Source: Nonomuraea coxensis DSM 45129 (GTDB lineage Bacteria; Actinomycetota; Actinomycetes; Streptosporangiales; Streptosporangiaceae). Taken from it: a stretch of DNA of 64,000 bases. Below the pieces are notes generated by a model. It made no database searches and had not been told where the DNA came from. It saw only the letters and a program-made list of their open reading frames with translations. The stretch covers positions 4,816,501-4,880,500 of the forward strand of contig NZ_CP068985.1 in assembly GCF_019397265.1 (NCBI RefSeq). Direction: 5' to 3'. Made by a program: the position numbers and the translations under genes. Of this stretch, positions 34,528 through 42,915 are shown piece by piece (the stretch's first letter is position 1; each line of letters begins with the position of its first letter).

Positions 34528-34977
34528 TCACCCGGTCGCGGGCTGGAGCAGGCCCTCCTCCTCCGCGGCCTGCCGGTCGTAGGCGGAGCGCGCGGCGGAG
34601 ATCTCCTGCTGGTGCTCCTCCGTCCAGACCACCAGCGACTTGATCACCTCGTGCAGGGAGATGCCGAGCGGCGTCAGCTCGTAGTCCACCCGGGGCGGCA
34701 CCACCGGGTAGACGGTCCGCCTGACCAGCCCGTCCCGCTCCAGCCGGCGCAGCGTGACGGTGAGCATCCGCTGGCTCACGCCGTCCACGGCGCGGCGCAG
34801 CTCGGTGAACCGCATCGTCCTCCTGTCGAGCAGGGCGATCACCAGCAGCGACCACTTGTCCGCCACGCGGTCGAGGATGTGCCGCACGTCGCAGTCCGCC
34901 CGGACGTCCCACTGCCTGGCCTCGTCGTCCTCGGTTCCCGTGCAGTAACCCGGTGCCTTTGAAGTGCCTTCTTCCAT
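34528..34977 (-). CDS. HxlR family transcriptional regulator
   Basis: This 149-residue HxlR protein has the typical Cys near the start of the winged helix (CDVRHILDRVADKWSLLVIALL). The recognition region (RFTELRRAVDGVSQRMLTVTLR) and wing (LTPLGISLHEVI) follow. The ATG at 34977 follows GGAGAG. It diverges from an MFS exporter gene. Some HxlR proteins use the N-terminal Cys to sense electrophiles or quinones. Confidence 0.88.
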   Translation of the reverse strand: MEEGTSKAPGYCTGTEDDEARQWDVRADCDVRHILDRVADKWSLLVIALLDRRTMRFTELRRAVDGVSQRMLTVTLRRLERDGLVRRTVYPVVPPRVDYELTPLGISLHEVIKSLVVWTEEHQQEISAARSAYDRQAAEEEGLLQPATG

Positions 34978-35003
34978 AGCTCTCCATGGTGACGCAAGAT
35001 TCC

Positions 35004-35014
35004 TTCGTTACGAA
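35004..35014. promoter_or_regulatory. Palindrome between HxlR and MFS genes
   Basis: TTCGTTACGAA is a perfect 11-base palindrome centred in the 60-base divergent region. This is the likely HxlR operator controlling both genes. Confidence 0.55.
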
Positions 35015-35037
35015 AGAGAACCATTGGAGAGGTTCCT

Positions 35038-36456
35038 GTGTCCACCACCGTTCAACCCCCGTCGGCCTCGCTGAGGATGACCCCGCGCGCCTGGGGAACG
35101 CTGTTCGTCCTGTGCGGAGCGATCTTCCTGGAGGGCATCAACGTCGCCATGCTCAACGTGGCGCTGCCCGCCATCCGGGCCGACCTCGGCCTGTCCACCG
35201 GCGAGCTGCAGTGGGTGATCAGCGCCTACGTCCTGGGCTACGGCGGGTTCATGCTGGTCGGCGGCAGGGCCGCCGACCTGTTCGGCCGCCGCCGCATGTT
35301 CCTGGCCTGGCTCGCGATCTTCCTTGTCGTCTCCGCCCTGGGCGGCATGGCCGGCGAGGGCTGGCAGCTCATCGCCGCCCGCTTCGTGGCCGGCGTCGCC
35401 GCGGCGGTCATGACCCCGGCCGGACTGTCGATCATCACCACCAGCTTCGCCGAAGGACCGCCGCGCAACCAGGCGCTCCTCGTCTACTCCGGCACCGCGG
35501 CGGGCGGCTTCTCGCTCGGGCTGGTCCTCGGGGGCCTGCTGGCCGCCGTCGACTGGCGGCTGGTGCTGTTCGCGCCCGCCGTGCTGGCGCTGATCGTCCT
35601 CCTGCTGGCCGTGCCGCTGATTCCCGCCGCCCCGGCCGAACGCCCCGGCGACCGGCGCGTGGACGTGCTCGGCGCGGTCACCGTCACCGCCGCCATCATG
35701 CTGCTGGTCCTCGGCGTCGAGCGGGCCGCCCACGCCGACGCCGCCTCGACCGCCGTCACCGTCGCGGCGGGGCTCGCCCTTCTCGGCCTGTTCGTGGTGG
35801 TCGAGCGCAGGTCCGCCGTTCCGCTCCTGCGGCTGGGCCTCCTGCGCTCCGGGCCGCTGGTCCGGGCCAACCTGGCCGGCCTGCTGTTCGCCGGGGCCTT
35901 CTTCGGCTTCCAGTTCATCGCGGTACTGTACCTGCAGGAGCTGCGGGGCTGGAGCTCGCTGCAGACCAGCCTGGCCATGCTGGCCGTCGGCGCGGACGCC
36001 GTCCTCGCCCCGACCCTCACGCCCCGGCTGGTCAACCGCTTCGGCAACGCGAAGGTCATCGTGGCGGGGCTGCTCCTGGCCGTGCTGTCCTACGTCCTGT
36101 TCCTGCCCATCGGCCCGGACACCGTCTACCTCGCGATGTTCCCCACCATGATCGTCCTCGGGGTGGCGTTCGCCCTCGCCTACGGGCCGCTGACCATCGT
36201 CGCGACCGACGGCGTGGCGGAGAGCGAGCAGGGAGTGGCCGGCGGGCTGCTCTACACCTCCTTCCAGTTCGGCGCCGCGCTCGGGCTCGCCGCCAGCACC
36301 GCCGTCATCGTCGCCACCACGGCGGGCGGCGCGGCGGATGGCACGGCGGGCATGCTCGACGGCTATCGCGCCGCCCTGGCCGTGCCCATCGCCGCCGCGG
36401 TCCTGGCCGCCGCCGTCAGCGCCTTCGGCCTGCGCAGGAAGGCGCCGGCCCGATGA
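35038..36456 (+). CDS. MFS drug exporter, DHA2 (14-helix) type
   Basis: This 472-residue transporter has about 14 hydrophobic helices. It shows LNVALPAIRADLGLS after helix 1 (DHA2 motif D1), motif A as GGRAADLFGRRRMF, and a motif-C-like helix rich in Gly. These are features of EmrB/QacA-type proton-driven drug exporters. The GTG start at 35038 follows GGAGAGG. The divergent HxlR gene likely represses it. Confidence 0.88.
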   Translation: MSTTVQPPSASLRMTPRAWGTLFVLCGAIFLEGINVAMLNVALPAIRADLGLSTGELQWVISAYVLGYGGFMLVGGRAADLFGRRRMFLAWLAIFLVVSALGGMAGEGWQLIAARFVAGVAAAVMTPAGLSIITTSFAEGPPRNQALLVYSGTAAGGFSLGLVLGGLLAAVDWRLVLFAPAVLALIVLLLAVPLIPAAPAERPGDRRVDVLGAVTVTAAIMLLVLGVERAAHADAASTAVTVAAGLALLGLFVVVERRSAVPLLRLGLLRSGPLVRANLAGLLFAGAFFGFQFIAVLYLQELRGWSSLQTSLAMLAVGADAVLAPTLTPRLVNRFGNAKVIVAGLLLAVLSYVLFLPIGPDTVYLAMFPTMIVLGVAFALAYGPLTIVATDGVAESEQGVAGGLLYTSFQFGAALGLAASTAVIVATTAGGAADGTAGMLDGYRAALAVPIAAAVLAAAVSAFGLRRKAPAR

Positions 36457-36504
36457 CCGGCGCCGCGGAACCCTCATAGGGGCGGCGCGCCACCCCCTCC
36501 TTGT

Positions 36505-36532
36505 GTAGGCTGCCTATATATAGACAGCCTAC
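36505..36532. promoter_or_regulatory. 28-bp near-perfect palindrome at the promoter of the DUF2269-like gene
   Basis: Two 14-base arms, GTAGGCTGCCTATA and TATAGACAGCCTAC, pair at 13 of 14 positions with no spacer. The AT-rich centre contains TATATA, which can serve as a -10 box. The site lies 15 bases before the ATG. It is one of the strongest operator candidates in the window; no regulator that clearly owns it is adjacent. Confidence 0.75.
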
Positions 36533-36546
36533 GCTTAGGACGGGTC

Positions 36547-37176
36547 ATGGGACGCACGAACCGCAACCTGCTGGTATGGCTGCACGTGCTGACGTCGGTG
36601 GGCTGGATGAGCCAGGCACTCGCCCTGTTCACCCTGAACGTGTACGGCATGGCCACGGGCGACCGCAACGCCTACGTGATGGCGGAACTGCTCGACGAGA
36701 ACGTGCTGGTGCACCTGGCCAACGGGTCGATCTTCACCGGCTTCATGCTCTCGGCGCTCACCCGGTGGGGCTACTTCCAGTACTGGTGGGTGCTGCTGAA
36801 GTCCGTCATCTCGCTGGTCCAGCTCAACGTCGCCATCCTCCTGCTCGGCCCCGCGCTGACCGCCCTCGCCGAGGGCGGGACCGCGCCCACCCCGGCGATG
36901 CCCGTGGGCACGCTGCTCATGGCCTCGGCCATCGCCTTCCAAGGGTGGCTCTCGATCGCCAAACCGTGGAAACGCACCCCCTGGACCGCCAAGCCCGTGC
37001 CGTCGCCCGCGCCGCCCGCCTGGTTCCCGTACGTCGTCCTCGCGGTGCCCGTGGCCGACTTCGCGCTCGCCCTGCTCGTCTTCGGCAACCCGGCCCCGAT
37101 CTTCTTCGTTCTCACGGCGGTCGGCTACCCCTTCTGGCGTTCCCGCCACCTCGCGCCCGCCCCGGCCTCCGGGTGA
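36547..37176 (+). CDS. DUF2269-like integral membrane protein
   Basis: This 209-residue protein has about four or five membrane helices. The first contains WLHVLTSVGWMSQALALF, and the mid-protein segment GSIFTGFMLSALTRWGYFQYWWVL resembles DUF2269/haem-copper-oxidase-assembly-like small membrane proteins. No enzymatic motif is visible. AGGACG precedes the ATG. Tight control by the large palindrome suggests a stress-inducible role, which is inference. Confidence 0.65.
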   Translation: MGRTNRNLLVWLHVLTSVGWMSQALALFTLNVYGMATGDRNAYVMAELLDENVLVHLANGSIFTGFMLSALTRWGYFQYWWVLLKSVISLVQLNVAILLLGPALTALAEGGTAPTPAMPVGTLLMASAIAFQGWLSIAKPWKRTPWTAKPVPSPAPPAWFPYVVLAVPVADFALALLVFGNPAPIFFVLTAVGYPFWRSRHLAPAPASG

Positions 37177-37206
37177 CGACGGACGCGTTCCGCGCCGCTG
37201 GGCCTC

Positions 37207-37614
37207 TCAGGCGGGGCACGGGGCCATGGCCGACGCGGTCAACGGCGGGTAGCTCCCGCCGCCCGCCCGCTCGGCCGCGTCGATGTAGCCGGCGAGGGCC
37301 TCACGGGATCGGGCCAGCCTGCCGAGCTGATCGTCCAGCCGCCGCAGCCGTGACCGCATCGCCGCCAGCAGCTCGGGACAGCCGATCAGTTCCGGGGCCT
37401 CTCCGGTCGCGCAGGGCAGCAGGTACGCGATGTCCTCCGACGACAGGCCCGCGCCGAGCAGGTGCCGGATCTGCCTCACTCGCAGCACGGCGTCCTCGTC
37501 GTACTCGCGGTAACCGTTCGCGCCCCGTGCGGGCCGCAGCAGGCCCTGCGCCTCGTAGTAGCGCAACTGGTGGGTGTGCACGCCCGTCCTGCGGCTCAGT
37601 TCCCCGATCAGCAT
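37207..37614 (-). CDS. MerR family transcriptional regulator
   Basis: This 135-residue protein has the MerR winged helix (GELSRRTGVHTHQLRYYEAQGL, with the RYYE signature) and a coiled-coil dimerisation helix. Cysteines at LPCATGE, IGCPEL and near the C-terminus (PCPA) might bind a metal or sense redox, though this is not established. It diverges from an imine-reductase-like gene, and a MerR-style operator lies between them. Confidence 0.88.
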   Translation of the reverse strand: MLIGELSRRTGVHTHQLRYYEAQGLLRPARGANGYREYDEDAVLRVRQIRHLLGAGLSSEDIAYLLPCATGEAPELIGCPELLAAMRSRLRRLDDQLGRLARSREALAGYIDAAERAGGGSYPPLTASAMAPCPA

Positions 37615-37626
37615 CCCGAACCTCGC

Positions 37627-37648
37627 TTGACCTTCATACCGGTGTCAA
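37627..37648 (+). promoter_or_regulatory. MerR-type operator before the reductase gene
   Basis: The inverted repeat TTGACC ... GGTGTCAA spans 22 bases in the 50-base divergent spacer. TTGACC also serves as a -35 box. MerR proteins activate from such overlong-spacer promoters, so this is the likely control site of the reductase. Confidence 0.6.
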
Positions 37649-37664
37649 CGTCGACGATGCTGCC

Positions 37665-38567
37665 ATGAACCGCACCACCGAAACACCTGTGACCGTCGTC
37701 GGGCTCGGGCTCATGGGCCGGGCACTCGCCGGGGCGTTCCTCAAGGCCGGGCACCCCACGACCGTGTGGAACCGTACGCCCTCCAAGGCCGGCCCGCTGG
37801 TGGCCGAGGGCGCGCGGCCGGCGGCGACGGCGGGCGACGCGCTCCGCGCGGGCCCCCTGACGATCATCTGCCTCACCGACTACCCCGCCGTGCGCGAGCT
37901 GCTCGGCGCGCACGAGAACGCGCTGGACGGCACCACGCTGATCAACCTCACCTCCGGCGACTCCGCCCAGGCCCGGGACACCGCCTGCTGGGCCGGGCAG
38001 CGCGGTGCCCGCTACCTCGACGGCGCCATCATGGCCGTCCCCCCGGCGATCGGGACCGCCGAGGCGGAGATCCTGCTCAGCGGGCCACGGCCGGACTTCG
38101 AGGCGCACCGGCCGGCGCTCGGCGCGCTCGGCACCGTCACCCACCTCGGCGCGGACCACGGGCTGGCGTCCCTGTACGACGTGGCCGGCCTCGCCATGAT
38201 GTGGAGCGTGCTGAACGGCTGGCTCCAGGGCACGGCCCTGGTCGGGACGGCCGGCGTCGACGCCGCGACGTACGCGCCGTTCGCCCGGCGGATCGCGGCC
38301 CTGGTCGCCGAGTGGCTGCCCGGGTACGCCGAGCAGATCGACAGCGGCTCCTTCCCCGCCGAGGTGTCGGCCCTGGAGACCGACGCGCGGGCGATGAGCC
38401 ACCTCATCGAGGAGAGCGAGGCGGTGGGGGTCGACGCCGGGCTGCCGAGGCTGTTCAAGGCGATGGCCGACCGCGCGATCGCCGCCGGCCACGGCGGTGA
38501 GCAGTACCCCGTGCTCATCGAGGAGTTCACCACGCCGCGAGCCGCCACCGATGATCATCGGCGATAA
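37665..38567 (+). CDS. NAD(P)-dependent oxidoreductase of the imine reductase / 6-phosphogluconate-dehydrogenase-like family
   Basis: This 300-residue protein has an N-terminal Rossmann motif (VVGLGLMGRALAGAFLKAGH) with NRTPSKA, indicating NADPH preference. The C-terminal helical domain contains SLYDVAGLAMMW, where imine reductases have their catalytic Asp/Tyr. Imine reductases reduce cyclic imines to amines; the natural substrates are mostly unknown. A divergent MerR gene controls it. Confidence 0.82.
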   Translation: MNRTTETPVTVVGLGLMGRALAGAFLKAGHPTTVWNRTPSKAGPLVAEGARPAATAGDALRAGPLTIICLTDYPAVRELLGAHENALDGTTLINLTSGDSAQARDTACWAGQRGARYLDGAIMAVPPAIGTAEAEILLSGPRPDFEAHRPALGALGTVTHLGADHGLASLYDVAGLAMMWSVLNGWLQGTALVGTAGVDAATYAPFARRIAALVAEWLPGYAEQIDSGSFPAEVSALETDARAMSHLIEESEAVGVDAGLPRLFKAMADRAIAAGHGGEQYPVLIEEFTTPRAATDDHRR

Positions 38568-38576
38568 GGTACGCCG

Positions 38577-40721
38577 GTGGACAACCTGGAAAGCCTCGTC
38601 ATCACCCGCAGGTTACGCGTGCCCCTCGACCCCGCCCCCGGGACCTCCCGGCCGGGCCGGGGCGAGGCGGCGGCCCGCCGGCTCGACGCCGCGCTGCTGA
38701 GCGCCGGCTTCACCTGCTCGCCGGCGCTGCTGGAACGGCTGTCGCGGCTGCCCGGGGAGAGCGTGATCGACCTCGGCGCACGGATCCTGGCCGCCGTCCG
38801 CCACCTGGCAGGCGACCACGTACGGCACAACGCCTACTTCATCGACTTCCCCCGCAACGTCCCCGACACGGCCGAGTTCTGGGCGGGCCTGCTGCGGCGG
38901 GCGCTGCCCGACCCGGACGCCTCCGCCCAGGCGGTCACGCCGCGGACCCTGAACCTGCTCACCCTGCCCGGCTACGGCCGCTACCCGCACACCCACGCCG
39001 ACCTGGTGGCCGCGCACGCCGAGCTGATCCCGCTGGCCGGCGACCGCGTCACCGTGCTGGACCTGGGCGGCGACCTGCGGTCGGAGGCACGCGAGCTGTA
39101 CCTCTCGCTCGCGGGCTCACAGGTGCCGCTGCCGGCCGAGGACCTGACCGCGCTGCGCGAACTGGCCGCGTACTGCGCCGGGCACTGCCCGGAGCTCGCC
39201 GCCGCTGAGGCGCCGGAGACCGTGCCGGTGCGGGAGAACCGCGCCGTCGTCAACGAGGCACGCCTGGCCGCGGGCCTGCCGCTGCTCGTGGACACCGTGA
39301 CCGACGTGCTCCGCCTGGCCTGCGGCGCCTCCGGCGGCGACGTCACGCTGGCCACCGCCACCAGGTTCCGCTCCTTCCGCCGGGCCGAGCGCCGCGCCCT
39401 GCTGCGCGCCCTGGACGCCGTCGCCACGCAGGCCGCGCTGGGCGAGGTGCCCCGCCTGCGCGAGCAGTGGAAGCGGCTCGGCGAACGCCTGCACCCGCAC
39501 GAGTACCCGCACCTGCCGCGCGCGGCGCACGTCTTCGACGTCGCCCGCGGCGAGCTCCGGGCGCGCGGGCTCGGCAGCCGGGTGGAGGAGGCGCTCGCGG
39601 CCGGGCGCACGCAGGAGGCGGCCGAGCTGCTGTCGGGCTCGCCCGGCGCGCTGCTGCGCCGCCTGGACCACCTGCTGCGCACCGGCACCGAGCAGGAGCG
39701 GGTGCTGGCGGCGGCCGCGACGGCGGCGCGGGCCGCGTCCGGCCGGGTGCTGCTGTCGCTGCGCGAGCACCTGCACAACCGGCTCGCCCCCGCCGCCGGG
39801 CGGGTCTTCGTCAACCGGCACGGCCGGGCCTGGACGAGCGCCGACACCCGCCCGCCGCTCGCCCCCGACGTGCTGTCGCAGGTCGCGGAGCTCCTGGACG
39901 AGGAGATCACGCGGCGGCTGCCCGACCTCGGCAGGGTCGTCGTCGAGCCCGCCATGCTCGACGTCGCGCTGCCGCTGTCGGCCAAGGCGGTCGTGCCCGG
40001 GCTCGGCATGCTGCCGCGCGGCTCGCTGTCGCCGGTCGAGGGGGAGCTGCTGCGCTTCTTCGTCCACTGGCGGCAGGCCGGGCGGCGCACCGACTACGAC
40101 CTGTCGGCGCTCATGCTGGACGAGGAGTACGGCGACCCCGAGTACGTCTCGTGGACGAACTACACCAACGACTTCGCCACGTACTCCGGAGACCTCACCT
40201 CCGCGCCCGACGGCGCGAGCGAGTTCATCGACATCGACCTCGGCCGGGCCACCCGCCCGGTCATCGTCCCCCAGGTCAACATCTACGCCGGCGAGCCGTT
40301 CGACGAGGCCGCCGAGGCCTTCTTCGGCTTCATGACCAGGGACGCCGCGCAGCAGGGCCTGCCGTTCGAGCCGCGTACGGTGCGGATGAAGTCCGACCTG
40401 CGCGGCGCGGGACGCGTCGCGCTGCCGCTGGTGTTCCTGCGCGGCGGCGACGGCGGCTGGCGGGCCAAGTGGCTGCACCTCTACCTGAAGGGCCACCCCG
40501 CCTTCAACCAGGTGGAGGGCAACCGGGTGAGCACGGCCCTGCTGGTGCGCTCGATCGTCGAGCGCGACCACCTGACGGTGCGCTACCTGACCGGCCTGCT
40601 GGCCCGCAGGGGCTCGACCGGCGAGCGCACCACCTACCTCGGCCTGCGGGCGCCCGCCGACGCGCCGCAGGGCGCCACCGTCCACACGCCGGCGACACTG
40701 CACGAGCTGATCCCCGCCTGA
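38577..40721 (+). CDS. Large protein with C-terminal TerD-like domain
   Basis: This 714-residue cytoplasmic protein has a helical, Leu/Arg/Ala-rich N-terminal region of about 500 residues, followed by a TerD-like beta domain. That domain includes DYDLSALMLDEEY and SWTNYTNDFATYSGDLTSAP with acidic residues suited to Ca2+. It appears to belong to a family found in actinobacteria and myxobacteria (represented by SCO0854 and MXAN_6230). TerD domains are linked to tellurite resistance, phage inhibition and stress. I see no RING-type Cys/His cluster here. The start is GTG with AAGG upstream. The precise role is unknown. Confidence 0.65.
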   Translation: MDNLESLVITRRLRVPLDPAPGTSRPGRGEAAARRLDAALLSAGFTCSPALLERLSRLPGESVIDLGARILAAVRHLAGDHVRHNAYFIDFPRNVPDTAEFWAGLLRRALPDPDASAQAVTPRTLNLLTLPGYGRYPHTHADLVAAHAELIPLAGDRVTVLDLGGDLRSEARELYLSLAGSQVPLPAEDLTALRELAAYCAGHCPELAAAEAPETVPVRENRAVVNEARLAAGLPLLVDTVTDVLRLACGASGGDVTLATATRFRSFRRAERRALLRALDAVATQAALGEVPRLREQWKRLGERLHPHEYPHLPRAAHVFDVARGELRARGLGSRVEEALAAGRTQEAAELLSGSPGALLRRLDHLLRTGTEQERVLAAAATAARAASGRVLLSLREHLHNRLAPAAGRVFVNRHGRAWTSADTRPPLAPDVLSQVAELLDEEITRRLPDLGRVVVEPAMLDVALPLSAKAVVPGLGMLPRGSLSPVEGELLRFFVHWRQAGRRTDYDLSALMLDEEYGDPEYVSWTNYTNDFATYSGDLTSAPDGASEFIDIDLGRATRPVIVPQVNIYAGEPFDEAAEAFFGFMTRDAAQQGLPFEPRTVRMKSDLRGAGRVALPLVFLRGGDGGWRAKWLHLYLKGHPAFNQVEGNRVSTALLVRSIVERDHLTVRYLTGLLARRGSTGERTTYLGLRAPADAPQGATVHTPATLHELIPA

Positions 40722-40811
40722 TAGGATGAAGATCGCGAGGCCATGGGAGGGCTTCCTTCTCTTTCTTTCGAAAAGATCATCCAGCCTTCCCGCTCTCCTC
40801 GCCTCAGCTTC

Positions 40812-41213
40812 CTAGCGCGCCGCGTCCAGGACCGGTTTCACGTCGACGATCGGCGTGCCGTCCACGGCCTCCAGCCCGGCCACCCGGACGCGCAGCCCGT
40901 CGGCCGCGAGCACCCGCACCCGGTGCAGCCCGACAGGGTTGGGCCGGTCGGCGGAGCGGGTGCTGAAGACCCCCGTCAGCGGGTTGCGCGGGTCGTCGCG
41001 CGGATGCACAGCCGTCACGGTCCGGTCGGCGAGGTGCAGCCACGTCAGGACGAACACCTCGTCACCGGCCGCCAGATCGGCGATCCCCTCCGCCATCGCG
41101 GGCTCGAACACCAGCCAGGCGTCCGGAGCGCCCTCCACGCCCTGCTTCGGGGCGCTCGCCCGGTCCTCCAGCGGCGACTCGACCGCTCCGATCGGCCTGA
41201 TCTCGTACGTCAT
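40812..41213 (-). CDS. trmO: tRNA m6t6A37 methyltransferase TrmO (TsaA family)
   Basis: This 133-residue protein is the single-domain UPF0066/TsaA fold. The signature TRSADRPNPVGLHRV and YEIRPIGAVESP at the N-terminus define the family. In E. coli TrmO N6-methylates t6A at position 37 of a threonine tRNA using S-adenosylmethionine. Actinobacterial short forms lack the C-terminal extension. The ATG follows AAGGAGG. Confidence 0.85.
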   Translation of the reverse strand: MTYEIRPIGAVESPLEDRASAPKQGVEGAPDAWLVFEPAMAEGIADLAAGDEVFVLTWLHLADRTVTAVHPRDDPRNPLTGVFSTRSADRPNPVGLHRVRVLAADGLRVRVAGLEAVDGTPIVDVKPVLDAAR

Positions 41214-41265
41214 GATCCCTCCTTATCGCAGAGCACGCCCGGTGCGCCAGAGCCAAGATTATTCC

Positions 41266-41297
41266 TTGACACGAATATTCTCTGTGGTGAATGATTC
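41266..41297 (+). promoter_or_regulatory. Promoter with ArsR-like inverted repeats
   Basis: TTGACA (41266-41271) and AATGAT (41290-41295) are 18 bases apart. The ATG at 41303 falls at the expected transcription start, so the mRNA is probably leaderless. Two GAAT/ATTC inverted repeats, GAATATTC (41273-41280) and GAATGATTC (41289-41297), overlap the promoter and are good ArsR operator candidates. Confidence 0.6.
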
Positions 41298-41302
41298 TCG
41301 GC

Positions 41303-42151
41303 ATGGACGCGATCCTCACCGCACTCGCCGACCCGGCCCGCTGGCGCCTCGTGGGCCTGCTGGCCGAACGGCCCCGGCCCGTCGGAGTCCTCGCCCAGCT
41401 CGCCGGGGCCCGCCAGCCCCAGACGACCAAGCACCTGCAAAGCCTTGAACGCGCCGGCCTCGTCACCTCCCAGCGCTCCGGCCAGCGCCGCGTCTACGCG
41501 CTGCGCCCCGGGCCGCTACGGGAGCTGGCGGACGCCCTCACCCGGCTGGCCGACACCGCGGACCAGGCCGGCGGCTCCCACGAGACCTACGACCGCTACG
41601 GGCTCAACGTCCACGCCGAACGGCTCGCCGCCCAGGCGCCGGGCTGGGCCGACGGCCGCTCGTTCACCTTCCACCGGTCCCTGGCCGGGCGGCCGGAGGA
41701 GGTCTGGCGGCACCTGACCGAGGCCGACCTGCTCGCCCGCTGGTGGACGCCGGAGGACCTGCGCGTCTCCGAGCTCGTCTTCGAGGCCCGGCCGGGCGGC
41801 CGGATCGTCCACGAGTACCGCGACGCCGAGGACGCCGACGGCTCCGACCTGGTCGTCGGGCGGGCGCGCGGAGTGGTCGACGACGTACGGCCGCACGAGC
41901 GCCTGGCCTACCGGCTCTCCCCCGAGCTCCCCGACGGCACCCGCGCCTTCACCGCCCACCTCGACCTCGGCCTCCGGCCCACCGGCACCGGCACGGACCT
42001 CGACGTCCACTTCCGGATCACCGACAGCGCCGTCGAGTCCGCGGACTTCGTGGCGGGCATCGAGATCGGCTACGGCCAGAGCCTCGACAAGCTCGCCGCG
42101 ACCCTCGCCACCCCCCGCACCACCGCCGACAACCCCAGGAGCACGACATGA
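41303..42151 (+). CDS. ArsR-type helix-turn-helix fused to an SRPBCC (AHSA1-like) domain
   Basis: Residues 1-90 form an ArsR winged helix (ILTALADPARWRLVGLLAE, QPQTTKHLQSLERAGLV). Residues about 115-275 form a START/AHSA1-like ligand-binding domain (SLAGRPEEVWRHLTEADLLARWWTP). This fusion gives a one-component sensor whose ligand pocket sits in the SRPBCC domain. The next gene overlaps by four bases and encodes a RibD/DHFR-like protein, so the two act together. The ATG at 41303 is preferred for a leaderless mRNA; an ATG 12 bases upstream is possible. Confidence 0.8.
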   Translation: MDAILTALADPARWRLVGLLAERPRPVGVLAQLAGARQPQTTKHLQSLERAGLVTSQRSGQRRVYALRPGPLRELADALTRLADTADQAGGSHETYDRYGLNVHAERLAAQAPGWADGRSFTFHRSLAGRPEEVWRHLTEADLLARWWTPEDLRVSELVFEARPGGRIVHEYRDAEDADGSDLVVGRARGVVDDVRPHERLAYRLSPELPDGTRAFTAHLDLGLRPTGTGTDLDVHFRITDSAVESADFVAGIEIGYGQSLDKLAATLATPRTTADNPRSTT

Positions 42152-42765
42152 CCGAAACGACCGACCCGACCGACCTGACCGGCCGCAAGGTGACCGCGAA
42201 CCTGAGCCTCACCCTCGACGGGCGCTACCACGGCCCCGGCGGGCCAGGCGACTTCGCCGCCTTCGCCCCCTACGTGACCAGCGAGGTCGCGCGCGACCAC
42301 ATGAACCGCATCTGGGAGAACGCGACGACGGCACTGCTCGGCCGGGTCAACGCCGAGGGGTTCATGGGCTACTGGTCCTCGGTCGCCGAGGACGACGACG
42401 CCGAACCGCGTGATCGCGGATACGCTACCTGGCTGGTCGGCACGGAGAAGGTGGTCCTGTCGACCACCCTGACCGAGGCGCCGTGGGAGCGCACCCGCGT
42501 GGTCAACGCCCCCGCGGCCGACGTCGTCACCGAACTGAAGGCCGCCGGCGCGGGCGACATCCTCGTCAACAGCAGCGCCAGCGTCATCAAGCCGCTCCTG
42601 GCGGCCGACCTGCTCGACCGGCTCTACCTCATGATCTTCCCGGAGATCGCCGGAGGCGGGCAGCGGCTGTTCGACGACGGCCTGCCGGCCTCCACGTGGA
42701 GACTCACCCACCAGGAGTGCGGAGAACTCGGCGAGATCGCCCTGGTCTACGACCGCGTCCGCTAG
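42148..42765 (+). CDS. Dihydrofolate reductase-like / RibD C-terminal domain protein
   Basis: This 205-residue protein resembles the RibD_C/DHFR superfamily oxidoreductases common in actinomycetes (KVTANLSLTLDGRYHGPGG, LLGRVNAEGFMGYW, KVVLSTTL, LYLMIFPEIAGGGQRLFDDG). Members use NADPH, but most substrates are unknown. It overlaps the ArsR-SRPBCC gene (ATGA). Confidence 0.82.
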   Translation: MTETTDPTDLTGRKVTANLSLTLDGRYHGPGGPGDFAAFAPYVTSEVARDHMNRIWENATTALLGRVNAEGFMGYWSSVAEDDDAEPRDRGYATWLVGTEKVVLSTTLTEAPWERTRVVNAPAADVVTELKAAGAGDILVNSSASVIKPLLAADLLDRLYLMIFPEIAGGGQRLFDDGLPASTWRLTHQECGELGEIALVYDRVR

Positions 42766-42858
42766 AAGGGCCGCCGGGCCGACTTGTGATCATCTGCCGC
42801 CGTTCGCGACATCTTCGCATGATTACTGTCAGTAGTGGGAATGGCGCTATCCGTATCA

Positions 42859-42884
42859 ATAAGGGGCCACCTAGCCCCACTTAT
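42859..42884 (+). other. Hairpin in the leader of the L,D-transpeptidase gene
   Basis: ATAAGGGGC and GCCCCACTTAT pair with a small bulge around a short loop, 32 bases before the ATG. A separate small palindrome, TACTGTCAGTA, lies at 42824-42834. The hairpin could affect translation or termination; no known RNA family is recognised. Confidence 0.4.
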
Positions 42885-42915
42885 GCCTACTTTGCGGGAA
42901 CTGGAGGCACTCACG

